64,000 nucleotides of DNA from Pseudomonas sp. BN102 (GCF_029871245.1 NZ_SSON01000050.1:1-64000), one strand, 5' to 3'; counted from the first letter of the stretch, positions 1-9,111 are shown. Notes: generated by a model from the sequence alone, not told the origin. Made by a program: numbers and translations.

Positions 1-1596
1 CGCTGGGAAGGCGTGCCCTCCCTGGCCGACGCCCTGCGCATGCTCAAGGCGCAGGCCGAGCGCACACCCTCGCCGCAGTGGGTGCGGGTGGTCGGCGGCT
101 GGAACGAGTTCCAGTTCGCCGAGAAACGCATGCCCACGCTGGACGAGCTCAACAAGGCCGCGCCGGACACTCCGGTGTTCGTCCTCCACCTCTACGACCG
201 CGCCCTGCTCAACCGCGCCGCACTCAAGGTGGTCGGCTACACCAAGGACACCCCCAATCCGCCCGGCGGCGAGATCCAGCGCGACGCCAATGGCGAGCCC
301 ACCGGCATGCTGGTCGCCCGGCCCAACGCGATGATCCTCTACTCGACGCTGAGCAAGGGGCCGAAGCTGCCGCTGGAGTACCAGGTCAACTCCACTCGCC
401 AGTTCATGCGCGAGCTCAATCGCCTGGGCCTCACCAGCGCCATCGATGCCGGCGGCGGCTACCAGAACTACCCGGACGACTACCAGGTGATCGAGGAACT
501 GGCCAAGCAGGGCCAGCTCAGCGTGCGCATCGCCTACAACCTGTTCACCCAGAAGCCCAAGGAAGAGCTGGCCGACTTCCAGGCCTGGAGCAAGTTGGTC
601 AAGCCCGGCCAGGGCGACGACTTCCTGCGCCACAACGGCGCCGGCGAGATGCTGGTGTTCTCCGCCGCCGACTTCGAGGACTTCCTCGAACCGCGCCCGG
701 ACCTGCCGCAGACCATGGAGCAGGAACTGGAGCCGGTGGTGCGTCACCTGGTGGAGCAGCGCTGGCCCTTCCGCCTGCACGCCACCTACGACGAATCCAT
801 CTCGCGCATGCTGGACGTGTTCGAGAAGGTCAACCGCGACATCCCGTTCAACGGCCTGCCCTGGTTCTTCGACCATGCCGAAACCATCTCGCCGAAGAAC
901 ATCGAGCGCGTTCGCGCCCTCGGCGGCGGCATCGCCATCCAGGACCGCATGGCCTTCCAGGGCGAGTACTTCGTCGACCGCTACGGCGCCAAGGCCGCCG
1001 AGCAGACCCCGCCGATCCAGCGCATGTTGGCCGAAGGCGTGCCGGTGGGCGCCGGCACCGACGCCACCCGGGTGTCCAGCTACAACCCCTGGACCTCGCT
1101 CTACTGGCTGGTCAGCGGCCGCACTGTCGGCGGGATGGAGCTGTACCCCCAGGGCCTTTCCCGCGAGACCGCGCTGCAGCTGTTCACCCACGGCAGCGCC
1201 TGGTTCTCCAGCGAGCAGGGCAAGAAGGGCCAGATCAAGGTGGGCCAGTTGGCCGATCTCGCGGCGCTGTCGGCGGATTTCTTCAGCGTCGAGGAGGAGG
1301 CCATCAAGTGGATCGAGTCGGTGCTGACCGTGGTCGACGGCAAGGTGGTCTATGCCGCCGCCGAGTTCGACAAGCTCGGCCCGCCGCAGCTGCCGGTGTT
1401 GCCCGAGTGGTCGCCGGTAGCCAAGGTCCCCGGCCACTGGAAGCCCGCCGCGCCGCTCGCCGCCCAGGTCCATCAGTGCGTCGGCGCCTGCGCCGTGCAT
1501 GCCCACAGCCACGAGCGGGCGCGCCAGTCGAATGTGCCGGTGAGTGACTACCAGGGCTTCTGGGGCGCGCTGGGCTGTTCCTGCTTCGCGTTCTGA
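1..1596 (+). CDS. Amidohydrolase family 3 (YtcJ-like), 5' end cut by window
   Basis: The reading frame is open from the first base, so the N-terminus, including the usual first metal-binding His pair, lies outside the window. What is seen is a long amidohydrolase-3 body. It has the late metal-site region with FDHAET and a conserved GAGTDAT segment, followed by the C-terminal return of the composite beta domain (GQLADLAAL, VDGKVVY). YtcJ-like proteins are metal-dependent hydrolases of about 600 residues whose substrates are mostly unknown. The last 40 residues are unusual, with a Cys/His-rich stretch (CVGAC, then GCSCF at the very end). No partner gene is visible downstream, where only repeats follow. 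Substrate cannot be inferred. Confidence 0.85.
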   Translation, partial: RWEGVPSLADALRMLKAQAERTPSPQWVRVVGGWNEFQFAEKRMPTLDELNKAAPDTPVFVLHLYDRALLNRAALKVVGYTKDTPNPPGGEIQRDANGEPTGMLVARPNAMILYSTLSKGPKLPLEYQVNSTRQFMRELNRLGLTSAIDAGGGYQNYPDDYQVIEELAKQGQLSVRIAYNLFTQKPKEELADFQAWSKLVKPGQGDDFLRHNGAGEMLVFSAADFEDFLEPRPDLPQTMEQELEPVVRHLVEQRWPFRLHATYDESISRMLDVFEKVNRDIPFNGLPWFFDHAETISPKNIERVRALGGGIAIQDRMAFQGEYFVDRYGAKAAEQTPPIQRMLAEGVPVGAGTDATRVSSYNPWTSLYWLVSGRTVGGMELYPQGLSRETALQLFTHGSAWFSSEQGKKGQIKVGQLADLAALSADFFSVEEEAIKWIESVLTVVDGKVVYAAAEFDKLGPPQLPVLPEWSPVAKVPGHWKPAAPLAAQVHQCVGACAVHAHSHERARQSNVPVSDYQGFWGALGCSCFAF

Positions 1597-1632
1597 CGGC
1601 AGCTGCCAACCAACGGCAGAACTACGTTCTGC

Positions 1633-1806
1633 TTGGCGATTGAAATCGCCCCTACAGGAAACGCGGGCCGAGCACCGCACAAGTCCAATCGGCGGCACCG
1701 TTACCTTGTAGGGGCGAATTCATTCGCCAAGGGCAGCCACGCTGCCCCCTGCGGACACGAAGGGCAGACCTTCGGCCTGCTTGGCGAATGAATTCGCCCC
1801 CACAGG
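1633..1806. repeat. Intergenic repeat cluster (GGGGCGAATTCATTCGCC family)
   Basis: Three copies of a short palindromic repeat occupy the gap after the amidohydrolase: GGCGATTGAAATCGCC near 1635, GGGGCGAATTCATTCGCC near 1710 and the inverted copy GGCGAATGAATTCGCCCC near 1784. The flanks read CTACAGG or TTGTAGG. The same family recurs near 9290, 21620-21760, 36650-36730, 37935 and 50260-50355. It is a REP-like Pseudomonas repeat, not coding. Confidence 0.8.
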
Positions 1807-1838
1807 AAAAGCGCCCCGTGCCGTTGTGCATATTCCCC

Positions 1839-2744
1839 TCACCTCATATCACTCCCCCTGAACGCCTCCGCCAGGAAATCGATCAGGGTCCTGACCGACG
1901 GCAGCAACCCGCGCCGGGATGGGAACGCGGCATGCACGATGCCGGTCCGCGGCGCCCAGTCTGGCGTCACCTGCACCAGCTTGCCGCTGGCCAGCTCGTC
2001 CCGCGCCACCACCCAGGGCATGTGCACCACGCCCACTCCCGCCTCGGCGGCCTGGCGCAGCACCAGCAGGTCGTCGGTGACCAGTCGCGGATGGTGGCGT
2101 ACGGCGGCGCTGGCGCCGTCCGGGCCTTCCAGCTGCCAGATGTACTCGCGCAGGGCCGCACCCCAGTGCAGGCTCGGCAGGCTGGCCAGGTCCGCCGGCA
2201 CCAGCGGCTGCGGCAAGCCCTCCAGCAACACCGGGCTGGCCACCAGGCACTGGGTGCTGTTGGCCAGCACCTTCATCACCAGGTCGGTGTCCTCCAGGGG
2301 CGGGAAGCGCACGCGCAGAGCAACGTCGATGCCCTCCTGGATCAGGTCCACCTGGCGGTTGGTGCTCTCGATGTGCAGCTCCACCAGTGGGTACTCCACC
2401 ATGAAGCGGGTCAGCATCGGCCCCACCCAGAAGTCCAGCAGCGCCGTGGGGCAGCTGATGCGCACCACGCCCTGGGGCTCGGAACGGTTGCGTTCGATCA
2501 CCTCCGCAGCGCCCTCGGCCTCCACCATCATGGCCACGCAATGGCGGTAATACTCCTGGCCGATCTCGGTGACCGAGAAGTGCCGCGTGGAGCGCTGGAT
2601 CAGGCGCACGCCGAGGCGCTCCTCCAGGTTGGCGATGCGCCGGCTGAGCTTGGACTTGGGCATGTCCAGGGCGCGCCCGGCCGGGGCGAAGCCACCATGC
2701 TCCACCACCTGGGCGAAGTAATAGAGGTCGTTGAGGTCTTCCAA
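1839..2744 (-). CDS. LysR-family transcriptional regulator
   Basis: A 301-residue protein with an N-terminal winged helix-turn-helix (about residues 1-60, containing the characteristic LSRRIANLEERLGVRL recognition helix region) and a C-terminal periplasmic-binding-like effector domain, the normal LysR length. I chose the TTG at 2744 because GGAGA lies 6 bases upstream. The frame stays open further upstream, but that extension overlaps the divergent pirin gene and does not look like protein. It is divergent from the pirin gene about 100 bp away, which by the usual LysR pattern is a likely target. The effector is unknown. The sequence resembles the AaeR/DsbR-type LysR proteins common in pseudomonads, but I would not assign a name. 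Confidence 0.88.
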   Translation of the reverse strand: MEDLNDLYYFAQVVEHGGFAPAGRALDMPKSKLSRRIANLEERLGVRLIQRSTRHFSVTEIGQEYYRHCVAMMVEAEGAAEVIERNRSEPQGVVRISCPTALLDFWVGPMLTRFMVEYPLVELHIESTNRQVDLIQEGIDVALRVRFPPLEDTDLVMKVLANSTQCLVASPVLLEGLPQPLVPADLASLPSLHWGAALREYIWQLEGPDGASAAVRHHPRLVTDDLLVLRQAAEAGVGVVHMPWVVARDELASGKLVQVTPDWAPRTGIVHAAFPSRRGLLPSVRTLIDFLAEAFRGSDMR

Positions 2745-2843
2745 CAGCGTTCTCCAAATAGGACTCTGAGACCAATTTAGTCGGTCTACTGCGACCAGCG
2801 TTGCAATTCTAAGGTGTGCTCCATGGATTTCAGGAGGCACACC

Positions 2844-3710
2844 ATGAAAAAGATCCTCGGTATCTACACCAGCCCCCGGCCGCATTGGGTCGGCGACGGC
2901 TTCCCGGTTCGCACGCTGTTTTCCTACGACAGCCTGGGCAAGCACATCAGCCCCTTCCTGCTGCTGGACTACGCAGGTCCCGCCGACTTCGAGCCCGCCG
3001 AGCGTCCCCGTGGCGTCGGCCAGCACCCGCACCGGGGTTTCGAGACGGTCACCATCGTCTACCAGGGCGAGCTGGAACACCGCGACTCCACCGGCGCCGG
3101 CGGGCGCATCGGCCCCGGCGACGTGCAGTGGATGACGGCGGCCTCGGGCATCCTCCACGAGGAGTTCCATTCCGAAGCCTTCACCCGCAGCGGCGGGACC
3201 CTGGAGATGGTCCAGCTCTGGGTCAACCTGCCGGCCCGCGACAAGCTGGCCGCGCCCGGCTACCAGACCCTCCTCGACGCCGATATCCCTACTCTGCCGC
3301 TGCCGGACAAGGCCGGCAGCCTGCGCCTGATCGCCGGCGAGTTCGCCGGCCAGCAGGGCCCGGCGCGCACTTTCACGGACATGGACGTCTGGGATATCCG
3401 CCTGAACCCCGGCAAGCCGGTGAACCTCGGCCTCGAGCCCGGTCGCAACACGGCGCTGGTGGTGCTGCGCGGCACCCTGCAGGTGAATGGCACGGAACTG
3501 GTGCGCGAAGGCCAGATGGTCCTGTTCGAGCCCGAAGGCGACGAGCTGCTACTGGAAGCCAACAACGAGGCCCTGGTGCTGCTGCTCTCCGGCGAGCCCA
3601 TCGACGAGCCGATCGTCGGCTACGGACCCTTCGTGATGAACAGCCAAGCCGAGATACGCCAGGCGATCCAGGCCTTCCAGGCCGGCGAGTTCGGTCGCAT
3701 GGACGACTGA
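2844..3710 (+). CDS. Pirin family protein (YhaK/PIR type)
   Basis: A 288-residue bicupin. The N-terminal cupin has the pirin signature HPHRGFETVT followed by the ELEHRDS segment; its His residues and Glu form the metal site in characterised pirins, some of which act as quercetin dioxygenases or redox sensors. The C-terminal cupin is intact to the end (GYGPFVMN motif near residue 250). The ATG at 2844 is preceded by a strong AGGAGG at 2832-2837. The gene is divergent from the LysR gene. Its role in the cell cannot be read from the context. Confidence 0.9.
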   Translation: MKKILGIYTSPRPHWVGDGFPVRTLFSYDSLGKHISPFLLLDYAGPADFEPAERPRGVGQHPHRGFETVTIVYQGELEHRDSTGAGGRIGPGDVQWMTAASGILHEEFHSEAFTRSGGTLEMVQLWVNLPARDKLAAPGYQTLLDADIPTLPLPDKAGSLRLIAGEFAGQQGPARTFTDMDVWDIRLNPGKPVNLGLEPGRNTALVVLRGTLQVNGTELVREGQMVLFEPEGDELLLEANNEALVLLLSGEPIDEPIVGYGPFVMNSQAEIRQAIQAFQAGEFGRMDD

Positions 3711-3829
3711 CGGTCACACGCTGGACTTGGCCGTTGCCTAGTCTGGTTAACCCCCACGACGGATTCGTGGGCCGGCGGGCGACCGCCCCGGCCAGGACGG
3801 CCATCACCCCGAAAAAGAGGTAAGAAGCC

Positions 3830-4516
3830 ATGAACAACTTTGCCCAAGTCGCGAATTTCAACGGCAAGATCCCGAAGATCGACCCGAATAACGCCGCGAT
3901 GCTGCTGATCGACCATCAGAGCGGGCTGTTCCAGACGGTCAAGGACATGCCCATGACCGAGCTGCGGGCCAACGCCATCACCCTGGCGAAGCTCGCTACC
4001 CTGGCCAGGATGCCGGTCATCACCACCGCGTCGGTGCCGCAAGGCCCCAACGGCCCGCTGATCCCCGAAATCCACGAAGCCGCTCCCCATGCCCAGTACG
4101 TGGCGCGCAAGGGCGAGATCAACGCCTGGGACAATCCCGAATTCGTCGCCGCGGTGGAAAAGACCGGGCGCAAGCAACTGATCATCGCCGGCACCATCAC
4201 CAGCGTGTGCATGGCCTTCCCCAGCATCAGCGCGGTGAATGCCGGCTACCAGGTGTTCGCTGTCATCGACGCGTCAGGCACCTACTCGAAGATGGCCCAG
4301 GAAATCACTCTGGCGCGCGTCGTCCAGGCCGGTGTGGTGCCCATGGATACCGCCGCCGTCTGCGCCGAAGTGCAGCAGACCTGGAACCGTCCGGACGCTG
4401 CCGAGTGGGCGGCCGCCTATAGTCAAGTGTTCCCGCACTACCAACTGCTGATCGAGAGCTACATGAAGGCGCAGCAGGTGGCCAAGGACAACGAAGTGCT
4501 GGATTCACAGCGCTGA
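3830..4516 (+). CDS. Isochorismatase-family cysteine hydrolase (YcaC-like), copy 1
   Basis: A 228-residue isochorismatase-fold hydrolase. The residues that match the Asp/Arg/Cys set of E. coli YcaC are visible: Asp28 in LLIDHQ, Arg93 in [10 protein letters not shown] and Cys127 in TSVCMAF. An AGAGG-type ribosome site precedes the ATG. The C-terminus is longer than in YcaC. It lies 56 bp before a second paralogue on the same strand, so the two are probably co-transcribed. YcaC-like enzymes form large ring-shaped oligomers and have no settled physiological substrate; amide or carbamate hydrolysis is only a guess. Confidence 0.88.
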   Translation: MNNFAQVANFNGKIPKIDPNNAAMLLIDHQSGLFQTVKDMPMTELRANAITLAKLATLARMPVITTASVPQGPNGPLIPEIHEAAPHAQYVARKGEINAWDNPEFVAAVEKTGRKQLIIAGTITSVCMAFPSISAVNAGYQVFAVIDASGTYSKMAQEITLARVVQAGVVPMDTAAVCAEVQQTWNRPDAAEWAAAYSQVFPHYQLLIESYMKAQQVAKDNEVLDSQR

Positions 4517-4572
4517 CCCCGAGCTGTCCGCCCCACAAGGGCGGACGACCAACCGCAGCAAGGAGATTCACC

Positions 4573-5196
4573 ATGGCTTTCCAATACAAGCGTCTGGACA
4601 AGAACAACGCCGCCGTGCTCCTGGTCGATCACCAGGCCGGCCTGCTCTCACTGGTACGGGACATCGAGCCCGACAAGTTCAAGAACAACGTCCTGGCCCT
4701 GGGCGACCTGGCCAAGTACTTCAAGTTGCCCACCATCCTCACCACCAGCTTCGAGACCGGCCCTAACGGCCCCCTGGTGCCGGAGCTCAAGGAGCAGTTC
4801 CCCGACGCGCCCTACATCGCACGCCCCGGCAACATCAACGCCTGGGACAACGAAGACTTCGTCAAGGCGGTGAAGGCCACCGGCAAGAAGCAGCTGATCA
4901 TCGCCGGTGTAGTCACCGAGGTCTGCGTGGCCTTCCCGGCGCTGTCGGCCCTCGAGGAAGGCTTTGAGGTGTTCGTGGTCGCCGACGCTTCCGGCACTTT
5001 CAACGAAGTCACCCGTGACGCCGCCTGGCGCCGGATGGAAGCCGCCGGCGCCCAGCTGATGACCTGGTTCGGCGTGGCCTGCGAACTGCACCGTGACTGG
5101 CGCAACGACATCGAAGGCCTGGCCGCGTTGTTCTCCAACCACATCCCCGACTATCGCAACCTCATCACCAGCTACAGCACCCTCACCGCCAAGTGA
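4573..5196 (+). CDS. ycaC: Isochorismatase-family hydrolase YcaC, copy 2
   Basis: A 207-residue protein that looks very close to E. coli YcaC throughout. It has the catalytic set Asp19 (LLVDHQ), Arg84 (IARPGNINAW) and Cys118 (TEVCVAF) at the same numbers as in the E. coli protein. AGGAG precedes the ATG at a normal distance. It follows a more divergent paralogue with which it probably forms an operon. The family is an octameric cysteine hydrolase of unknown substrate. Differences between the two copies in the Arg loop (RPGN here, RKGE in copy 1) suggest they do not have identical specificity. Confidence 0.93.
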   Translation: MAFQYKRLDKNNAAVLLVDHQAGLLSLVRDIEPDKFKNNVLALGDLAKYFKLPTILTTSFETGPNGPLVPELKEQFPDAPYIARPGNINAWDNEDFVKAVKATGKKQLIIAGVVTEVCVAFPALSALEEGFEVFVVADASGTFNEVTRDAAWRRMEAAGAQLMTWFGVACELHRDWRNDIEGLAALFSNHIPDYRNLITSYSTLTAK

Positions 5197-5295
5197 GCCG
5201 CACGGGCGCCGCGTCGTATCGGCGCGGCGCCCTGCCCCAACGCCTCTCCCTGCTCTAAGATGTCGCCCCTCACGCAATGGACCAAGGAGTGACTC

Positions 5296-7107
5296 ATGCC
5301 CCATGACGGCGGCCTGTTGCAGGCAGCGGTGGTGTTCCTGTTCGCAGCCGTTATCACCGTCCCCCTGGCCAAGCGCCTGCAACTGGGTGCGGTGCTGGGC
5401 TACCTGCTGGCCGGGGTGCTGATCGGCCCGTCGGTGCTGCGCCTGGTCACCGACCCCGAAAGCGTGGCCCGAGTCTCCGAACTGGGCGTGGTGCTGCTGC
5501 TCTTCATCATCGGCCTGGAACTCTCGCCCAGGCGTCTCTGGGTGATGCGCCGTTCGGTATTCGGCGTGGGCCTGGCGCAAGTGCTGCTGACCGCGCTGGC
5601 CATTGGCTCGGTAGCCTGGCTGGTGTTCTCCCGTCCCCTGAACACTGCGGCCGTGCTGGGCTTCGGCCTGGCGCTCTCATCCACCGCATTCGGCCTGCAG
5701 ATACTCGCCGAACGCAAGGAACTCACCAGCCCCCACGGCCGGCTGGCCTTCGCCATCCTGCTGTTCCAGGACATCGCCGCCATTCCCTTGATCGCCCTGC
5801 TGCCGCTGCTCGCCGGTGCCCGCCACCTGGACGCCGGGGAGGTCGAACTGCGGGACATCCTCCTGGCGGTGGGCAGCATCGGCGCGGTGATCGTCGGCGG
5901 GCGTTACCTGCTGCGGCCGGTGTTCCGCATCGTGCTGAAGGCGGGGTTGAAGGAAGTCGCAACCGCCACGTCGCTGCTGGTGGTGATCGGTACGGCCTGG
6001 CTGATGGAGCTGGCCGGCATGTCCATGGCCCTCGGCGCCTTCATCGCCGGCCTGCTGCTGGCGGACTCGGAGTACCGCCACGAGCTGGAGGCCCAGATCG
6101 AACCGTTCAAGGGCCTGCTGCTGGGCCTGTTCTTCATGAGCGTGGGCATGAGCGCCGACCTCAGCCTGCTGCTGAACGAGCCCTTCGCGGTGCTGGTCCT
6201 GACCGTACTGCTGATGCTGCTGAAGCTGCCCTTGCTCTATCTGGTGGGGCACCTCGCCGGTGGGCTGGACCGCGTTCATGCGCTGCGCCTGGGCATCATC
6301 CTGGCCGCTGGCGGCGAGTTCGCCTTCGTCGTGTTCAAGCTGGCCCACGAACAGGGCCTGGTCGACACCCGCCTGCACGGCCTGCTGGTGCTCAGCATCA
6401 CCCTCTCCATGGCCGTCACGCCGCTGCTGGTACTGGGCCTGTTCCGGCTGTTCAAGGCCAAACCGTCACCCGTTTCCGTGCCGGATGAATATGCCCGCAT
6501 CGACAGCGATGCGCCGCGCGTGGTGATCGCCGGCATGGGGCGCATGGGCCAGATCATCGCGCGGGTGCTGCGCGCCCAGCGGGTGCCCTATGTGGCCCTC
6601 GATACGGCAGTGGAGATGATCGACTACGGCCGCAGCCTGAGCCTGGGCCACATGCCGATCTTCTACGGCGACCCGCTGCGACCGGAAATCCTCCGGGCGG
6701 CCAAGGTGGACAAGGCCGAGTTCCTGATCATTGCCACGGACGACCCGGACACCAACCTCAAGACCGCCGAACTGGTGAAGCAGCTGTATCCCCATATCAA
6801 GGTCATCGCCCGCGCGCGCAACCGCCAGCATGTGCACCGCCTGCTGGACCTGGGCGCCGTACCGGTGCGCGAGACCTTCCACTCCGCACTGGAGATGAGC
6901 CACCAGGCACTGCTCGGCCTTGGCCTGAACGAAGAACAGGCTGCGGCGCGGATCAGGCGCTTCCAGCGCCATGACGAGGAAGTGCTGGCAGCCCAGCACA
7001 AGGTCTATGACGACGATGCCGCGGTGATCCAGACCGCTCGCGAAGCCCGCGCCGAACTGGAACACCTGTTCGATGCCGACCTGATCGAGAACAAGGGAGT
7101 GAAGTAA
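5296..7107 (+). CDS. CPA2-family monovalent cation:proton antiporter (KefB/KefC type)
   Basis: A 603-residue inner-membrane protein. Residues 1 to about 385 are a run of hydrophobic helices typical of the Na+/H+ exchanger fold (LGAVLGYLLAGVLIGPS near the start, GGEFAFVVFKLA in the later helices). A cytoplasmic TrkA-N/RCK domain follows from about residue 405, with the nucleotide-binding GMGRMGQ glycine motif and the acidic strand end VALD. This arrangement is that of the glutathione-gated potassium effluxers KefB/KefC and YbaL; the gating ligand cannot be told from sequence. AGGAG lies before the ATG. It stands alone, on the same strand as ycaC. Confidence 0.9.
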   Translation: MPHDGGLLQAAVVFLFAAVITVPLAKRLQLGAVLGYLLAGVLIGPSVLRLVTDPESVARVSELGVVLLLFIIGLELSPRRLWVMRRSVFGVGLAQVLLTALAIGSVAWLVFSRPLNTAAVLGFGLALSSTAFGLQILAERKELTSPHGRLAFAILLFQDIAAIPLIALLPLLAGARHLDAGEVELRDILLAVGSIGAVIVGGRYLLRPVFRIVLKAGLKEVATATSLLVVIGTAWLMELAGMSMALGAFIAGLLLADSEYRHELEAQIEPFKGLLLGLFFMSVGMSADLSLLLNEPFAVLVLTVLLMLLKLPLLYLVGHLAGGLDRVHALRLGIILAAGGEFAFVVFKLAHEQGLVDTRLHGLLVLSITLSMAVTPLLVLGLFRLFKAKPSPVSVPDEYARIDSDAPRVVIAGMGRMGQIIARVLRAQRVPYVALDTAVEMIDYGRSLSLGHMPIFYGDPLRPEILRAAKVDKAEFLIIATDDPDTNLKTAELVKQLYPHIKVIARARNRQHVHRLLDLGAVPVRETFHSALEMSHQALLGLGLNEEQAAARIRRFQRHDEEVLAAQHKVYDDDAAVIQTAREARAELEHLFDADLIENKGVK

Positions 7108-7135
7108 CGGCCCGCACCCCCGAACTACCGCCCAC

Positions 7136-7167
7136 AAAAAAACCGGCAGGCGTGAAGCGCCTGCCGG
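7136..7167 (-). terminator. Rho-independent terminator of the aldehyde dehydrogenase gene
   Basis: A perfect 10-bp stem CCGGCAGGCG / CGCCTGCCGG with a 5-base loop. Read on the minus strand it is followed by a run of T residues (A7134-7142 on the plus strand). It lies just past the stop of the minus-strand aldehyde dehydrogenase. Confidence 0.85.
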
Positions 7168-7183
7168 AAATCGAGGGTCTTGC

Positions 7184-8674
7184 TCAGTGGGCGATGCAGA
7201 CCGATTTCAGCTCGGTGTAAGCCTCGATCACTGCACGGCCGAATTCACGGCCCATACCGGATTGCTTGACGCCGCCGAAGGGCATGTTCGGGTCCAGCAG
7301 CACATGGGCGTTGACCCAGACGGTGCCGGCCTCGATTCGCGGCACCAGGTTCATCGCCTTGGACAGGTCATTGGTCCAGAGGCTGGCCGCCAGGCCGTAG
7401 GGGCTGTCGTTGGCCAGTTCGATCATGGCGTCCTCGTCGGTGAAGGGGATCACCGACAGCACCGGGCCGAAGACTTCCTCACGGGCCACGGTCATGTCGT
7501 GGTTCACGTCCGCCAGCACGGTGGGCTGGACGAAGAAACCCTCGCCTTCCAGGCGCTCGCCGCCGGCCACCACGCGGGCGCCTTCCTGGCGGGCCAGGTC
7601 GATGTGCTTGAGCACGCTCTGCTGCTGCTTGTAGGACACCAGCGGGTTGATCGCCGCCTCCTGGTCCATGCCCGGACCGATGGACAGCCCCTTCACGGCA
7701 GCCGCCAGGCCCTGGACGAATTCCTCGTAGCGAGACTGGTGCACATAAAAGCGCGATGCCGCCGCGCAGACCTGGCCCTGGTTCAGCAGGCCGCCGAGCA
7801 GCGCGCCCTGCACCGCCTTCTCCACGTCGGCGTCTTCCAGCAGGATCATCGGGTTCTTGCCGCCCAGCTCCAGGGCGAAGCGGGTCATGTTCTCCATGCA
7901 AGCCACGCCGACGCTCTTGCCCACGGCGGTGGAGCCGGTGAAGGACACCTTGCTGATCAGCGGGTGCGAGGCCAGGGCGTTGCCCACAGTGCCGCCGCCG
8001 CCGGTGATGACGTTGAACACGCCGGCCGGAATGCCTGCCTCGAAGGCCAGCTCGGCCAGGCGCAGGGCGGTCAGCGGGGTCTCGCTGGCCGGCTTGATGA
8101 CCACGGTGCAGCCGCAGGCCAGGGCTGGCATGAGCTTCCAGGTGGTGATCATCAGCGGGAAGTTCCACGGCACGATGCCGGCCACCACACCCACCGGCTC
8201 TCGGCGGGCGAAGGCGGTGAAGCGCGAGCCCGGCGGAATCGGGATGGACACGTCCAGGGTCTGGCCTTCGATCTTGGTCGCCCAGCCGGACATGTAGCGC
8301 ATGAACTCCACGGTGGCGCCGACATCCAGCATGCGCGAGATGTTGATCGACTTGCCCTGGCTCAGGGTTTCCAGCTGGGCCAGTTCCTCGGCGTGCTCCT
8401 CCACCAGCGCGGTGAAGCGCAGCAGGATGCGCTCGCGGTCGGCCGGGCGCAGGCCGGACCAGACGCGAGACTTGAATGCCTGGTGGGCGGACTGCACGGC
8501 GCGCTCCAGATACTCCAGCGGCACGTCCGGCACGGCGGCGATGGTCTCGCCCGTGGCCGGGTTCAGCACCGGGGTGGTCGGGCCTTCCGGCAGCACCCAC
8601 TGACCATCGATGAAGCAGCCGTGGCGGCGCTCCAGGAATGCCGCGACCTGCGGCAGGATTTCAACCTTGCTCAT
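7184..8674 (-). CDS. feaB: Phenylacetaldehyde dehydrogenase (aldehyde dehydrogenase family)
   Basis: A 496-residue NAD-dependent aldehyde dehydrogenase, the normal family length. The active-site residues are present: Asn171 in VPWNFP, Glu269 in LELGGKNP and Cys303 in GQVCAAASR. The overall sequence is of the FeaB/StyD/PeaE type that oxidises phenylacetaldehyde to phenylacetate. Context supports this: a FeaR-like regulator lies upstream, a cytochrome c gene precedes it in the same operon (44-base gap), and the phenylacetate degradation genes begin 3 kb away. It would feed phenylethylamine- or styrene-derived aldehyde into the paa pathway. Other aromatic aldehydes are possible substrates. No amine dehydrogenase or oxidase gene is in the window. 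Confidence 0.85.
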   Translation of the reverse strand: MSKVEILPQVAAFLERRHGCFIDGQWVLPEGPTTPVLNPATGETIAAVPDVPLEYLERAVQSAHQAFKSRVWSGLRPADRERILLRFTALVEEHAEELAQLETLSQGKSINISRMLDVGATVEFMRYMSGWATKIEGQTLDVSIPIPPGSRFTAFARREPVGVVAGIVPWNFPLMITTWKLMPALACGCTVVIKPASETPLTALRLAELAFEAGIPAGVFNVITGGGGTVGNALASHPLISKVSFTGSTAVGKSVGVACMENMTRFALELGGKNPMILLEDADVEKAVQGALLGGLLNQGQVCAAASRFYVHQSRYEEFVQGLAAAVKGLSIGPGMDQEAAINPLVSYKQQQSVLKHIDLARQEGARVVAGGERLEGEGFFVQPTVLADVNHDMTVAREEVFGPVLSVIPFTDEDAMIELANDSPYGLAASLWTNDLSKAMNLVPRIEAGTVWVNAHVLLDPNMPFGGVKQSGMGREFGRAVIEAYTELKSVCIAH

Positions 8675-8718
8675 TCTCGATCCTCTTCATCCGAAAGCCG
8701 GGCGCCTGCCCGGCGCCA

Positions 8719-9111
8719 TCATTTCTGTGCGCCCAGGAAACAGCCCACCGCGCGACGGTCATCGGCGCCGGCCATTCCGGCATAGGGCATGTAGGTCCCG
8801 GTGACGAAGGCCTGGGGCTGGGCGATGAACTGCTCCAGGCTGTCCAGCTGCCATTCGACTGCCTTGTCCTTCATCGCCTGGGAGTAGCTGAAGCCGGCCA
8901 GGCTGCCGGACTTTCGCCCGTACAGGCCGTGCAGGTTCGGACCCATCATGGTCGGGCCGCCGGTCTTGGCCGAATGGCACACGGAGCAGTCGCTGCCGAA
9001 CAGCGCCGCCCCCTTCTGTACCTGCTCCGGAACGCAGTCCGCCGCCAGCACCGACTGAGTTGCCATCAGCGCCAGCACGGCGAACAGCGGCCCCGTATTG
9101 CGTTTGAACAT
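8719..9111 (-). CDS. Small secreted class I cytochrome c
   Basis: A 130-residue protein with an N-terminal signal peptide (about 22 residues, ending SVLA-A), one haem-attachment motif CSVCH and a likely Met axial ligand in GTYMPYAGM. It belongs to the soluble mitochondrial-like c-type cytochromes. The ATG at 9111 has a GGTGAG-like site upstream; an in-frame extension further upstream runs through repeats and is rejected. It is the first gene of a two-gene operon with the phenylacetaldehyde dehydrogenase, so it probably accepts electrons from a periplasmic amine or alcohol dehydrogenase acting upstream in the same route. That link is inference. Confidence 0.88.
   Translation of the reverse strand: MFKRNTGPLFAVLALMATQSVLAADCVPEQVQKGAALFGSDCSVCHSAKTGGPTMMGPNLHGLYGRKSGSLAGFSYSQAMKDKAVEWQLDSLEQFIAQPQAFVTGTYMPYAGMAGADDRRAVGCFLGAQK

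Noticed and set aside
2745-3170. N-terminal extension of the LysR gene by 140 codons
   Set aside because: It would overlap the pirin gene and its ribosome site and does not resemble any LysR N-terminus; TTG at 2744 with GGAGA gives the normal length.
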